In this document: piece after piece, positions 63,266-64,000 of the stretch
How positions within the stretch are numbered: position 1 is the first letter of the stretch
How the letters are laid out: each line of letters begins with the position of its first letter
Assembly (NCBI RefSeq): GCF_003003285.1
Contig: NZ_PVTP01000007.1
Span: 124,001 to 188,000 of the forward strand
Source of the DNA: Yoonia maritima
GTDB taxonomy: Bacteria; Pseudomonadota; Alphaproteobacteria; Rhodobacterales; Rhodobacteraceae
DNA length: 64,000 nt
Reading direction: 5' to 3'
Notes under the pieces: generated by a model
Seen by the model: the letters and a program-made list of their open reading frames with translations, nothing else
What the model was told of the DNA's origin: nothing
The model's database searches: none
Translations under genes and position numbers: made by a program

Positions 63266-64000
63266 CTACAGGTCCTTCACGAGTCTAAGCGCATCGTAGA
63301 TCGCGGCGTGTGTATTGCGGGCTGATACGGCGTCACCGATGCGGAAGAGTTGGAACGTTCCAACTTCGTTCCGCACGAGCGTTTGAGGGGTCCCTGCGAT
63401 TAAGGCGTCGTGGTTGACTGCACCTTTGTTTGAGCTAAGCGGCTTGAGATCGAAATACAATTCGTCCAGAGGCATTGTTCCGTAATTTACGACGACCTGA
63501 TCGTATTCTTTTGTGCTTGTGTGGTCGCTGTAATCGGTACCGATGGTCGCGGTTAGTTTGTTGCCCGTGCGCTCAACGCCCAACAATCTGCGGGTCACTG
63601 TGAAGGTTACGTCTTTGTCTTGCAGCGACCGCATATAGGGCACAAGGTTCATCGCCATGATGTCGGGCGAAAATGTCCGATCAGGGGTCATTATCTCGAC
63701 CGCAGAGCCAGCCAATGCTGCAATTTCTGCAGCTTGCAATGCGGGATGGTCACCACTTTCGTCATAGATCAGCACGTTCTGTGCAGGCTTCACATCGCCC
63801 GCGATAATATCCCAAGACGTGACGACATTTGACACTTCTTTCCCGCTTTCAAACAGTTCTATGTTTGGTATGCCGCCAGTCGCCACAATCACCACATCAG
63901 GGTTTAGCGCGGTGACATCGTCCGCTTCGGCCCATGTATTAAAATGGAAGACAACGTCGCGCGCAGCACATTGGGACATGCGCCAATCGATGATTGAAAT
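63266..64000 (-). CDS. C-terminal part of an Old Yellow Enzyme-type demethylase/dienoyl-CoA-reductase-like oxidoreductase (cut by window edge)
   Basis: At least 244 residues of a larger protein continuing beyond base 64000; the frame is open to the edge (IDWRMSQC just before the first internal ATG). It is the NAD(P)/FAD-binding C-terminal half of an FMN/Fe-S/FAD enzyme like trimethylamine dehydrogenase, 2,4-dienoyl-CoA reductase or N-methylproline demethylase: PDVVIVATGGIPN, VLIYDESGDHPALQAAEIAALAGSAVEI and a C-terminal RIGDAVSARNTHAAIYDALRLVKDL. The last block, IGDAxxxR, is the FAD-site motif. Osmolyte (betaine-type) demethylation is a reasonable guess in a marine roseobacter, not proven. 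Confidence 0.83.
   Translation of the reverse strand: MSIIDWRMSQCAARDVVFHFNTWAEADDVTALNPDVVIVATGGIPNIELFESGKEVSNVVTSWDIIAGDVKPAQNVLIYDESGDHPALQAAEIAALAGSAVEIMTPDRTFSPDIMAMNLVPYMRSLQDKDVTFTVTRRLLGVERTGNKLTATIGTDYSDHTSTKEYDQVVVNYGTMPLDELYFDLKPLSSNKGAVNHDALIAGTPQTLVRNEVGTFQLFRIGDAVSARNTHAAIYDALRLVKDL

Noticed and set aside
1-64000. CRISPR arrays, toxin-antitoxin pairs, insertion sequences, prophage or known defence genes
   Set aside because: No spaced direct repeats, no transposase and no paired small toxin/antitoxin genes were seen when reading through both strands.

Overview
The window looks like a chromosomal segment of an alphaproteobacterium, most likely a Rhodobacterales/Roseobacter-group marine bacterium with moderate GC. 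Supporting this are the protein sequences, an aa3-type oxidase block ctaC-ctaB-orf-ctaG-ctaE-surf1 followed by thrC and an M16 peptidase, the ybgC-tol-pal-cpoB-tilS-ftsH order, and a tad pilus cluster. The assignment rests on recalled gene order and protein families; no search was run. Coding density is high and almost every gene belongs to a known family.

Layout. 0-9.4 kb (+): conserved hypothetical, ybgC, tolQRAB, pal, cpoB, tilS, ftsH (cell-envelope integrity, tRNA-Ile lysidine, membrane proteolysis), closed by a strong terminator. 9.4-12 kb: MOSC protein, folD, and an opposing beta-hydroxyacid dehydrogenase. 12-24.2 kb (-): tight-adherence (Tad/Flp) pilus locus, read as two Flp-type pilins, cpaB, cpaC, an OmpA-like lipoprotein, cpaE, cpaF, tadB, tadC, two TPR lipoproteins, prepilin peptidase and an AAA+ ATPase. 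TadE/F/G pseudopilins are absent here. 24.5-32.4 kb: lytic transglycosylase (+), then 3-oxoacid CoA-transferase, topA, dprA and tldD (-). 32.5-41.5 kb (+): cytochrome oxidase subunits and assembly factors, thrC, M16 peptidase, a GNAT protein, a GlcD-like FAD oxidase. 41.5-49.9 kb: secreted hypothetical, apt and mtnP (-), SulP transporter, Ca/Na exchanger, small membrane protein, beta-barrel protein, flavin reductase, GNAT and EcsC proteins. 49.9-54.4 kb (-): ptsP, lysC, DUF1178, Nudix. 54.4-58.2 kb (+): histone-deacetylase-like amidohydrolase and modABC. 58.2-61.8 kb (-): two GT30 (WaaA-like) Kdo transferases and a NeuC-type epimerase. 62-64 kb: tRNA-Cys, a tyrosine recombinase lacking its catalytic tyrosine, and the C-terminal part of an Old-Yellow-Enzyme-type demethylase cut by the window edge.

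Most noteworthy: a 10-bp stem that would bury the Shine-Dalgarno sequence of the CoA-transferase operon; divergent Nudix/deacetylase genes whose ATGs overlap in one CATG; a short palindromic repeat family with two copies between ctaC and ctaB and one after ctaE; a strong terminator inside the tad cluster between cpaB and cpaC; an uncharacterised AAA+ ATPase at the end of that cluster; tandem unlike WaaA paralogues beside neuC; and the tyrosine-less integrase beside tRNA-Cys. I did not find a CRISPR array, a toxin-antitoxin pair, a prophage or a clear new defence system.
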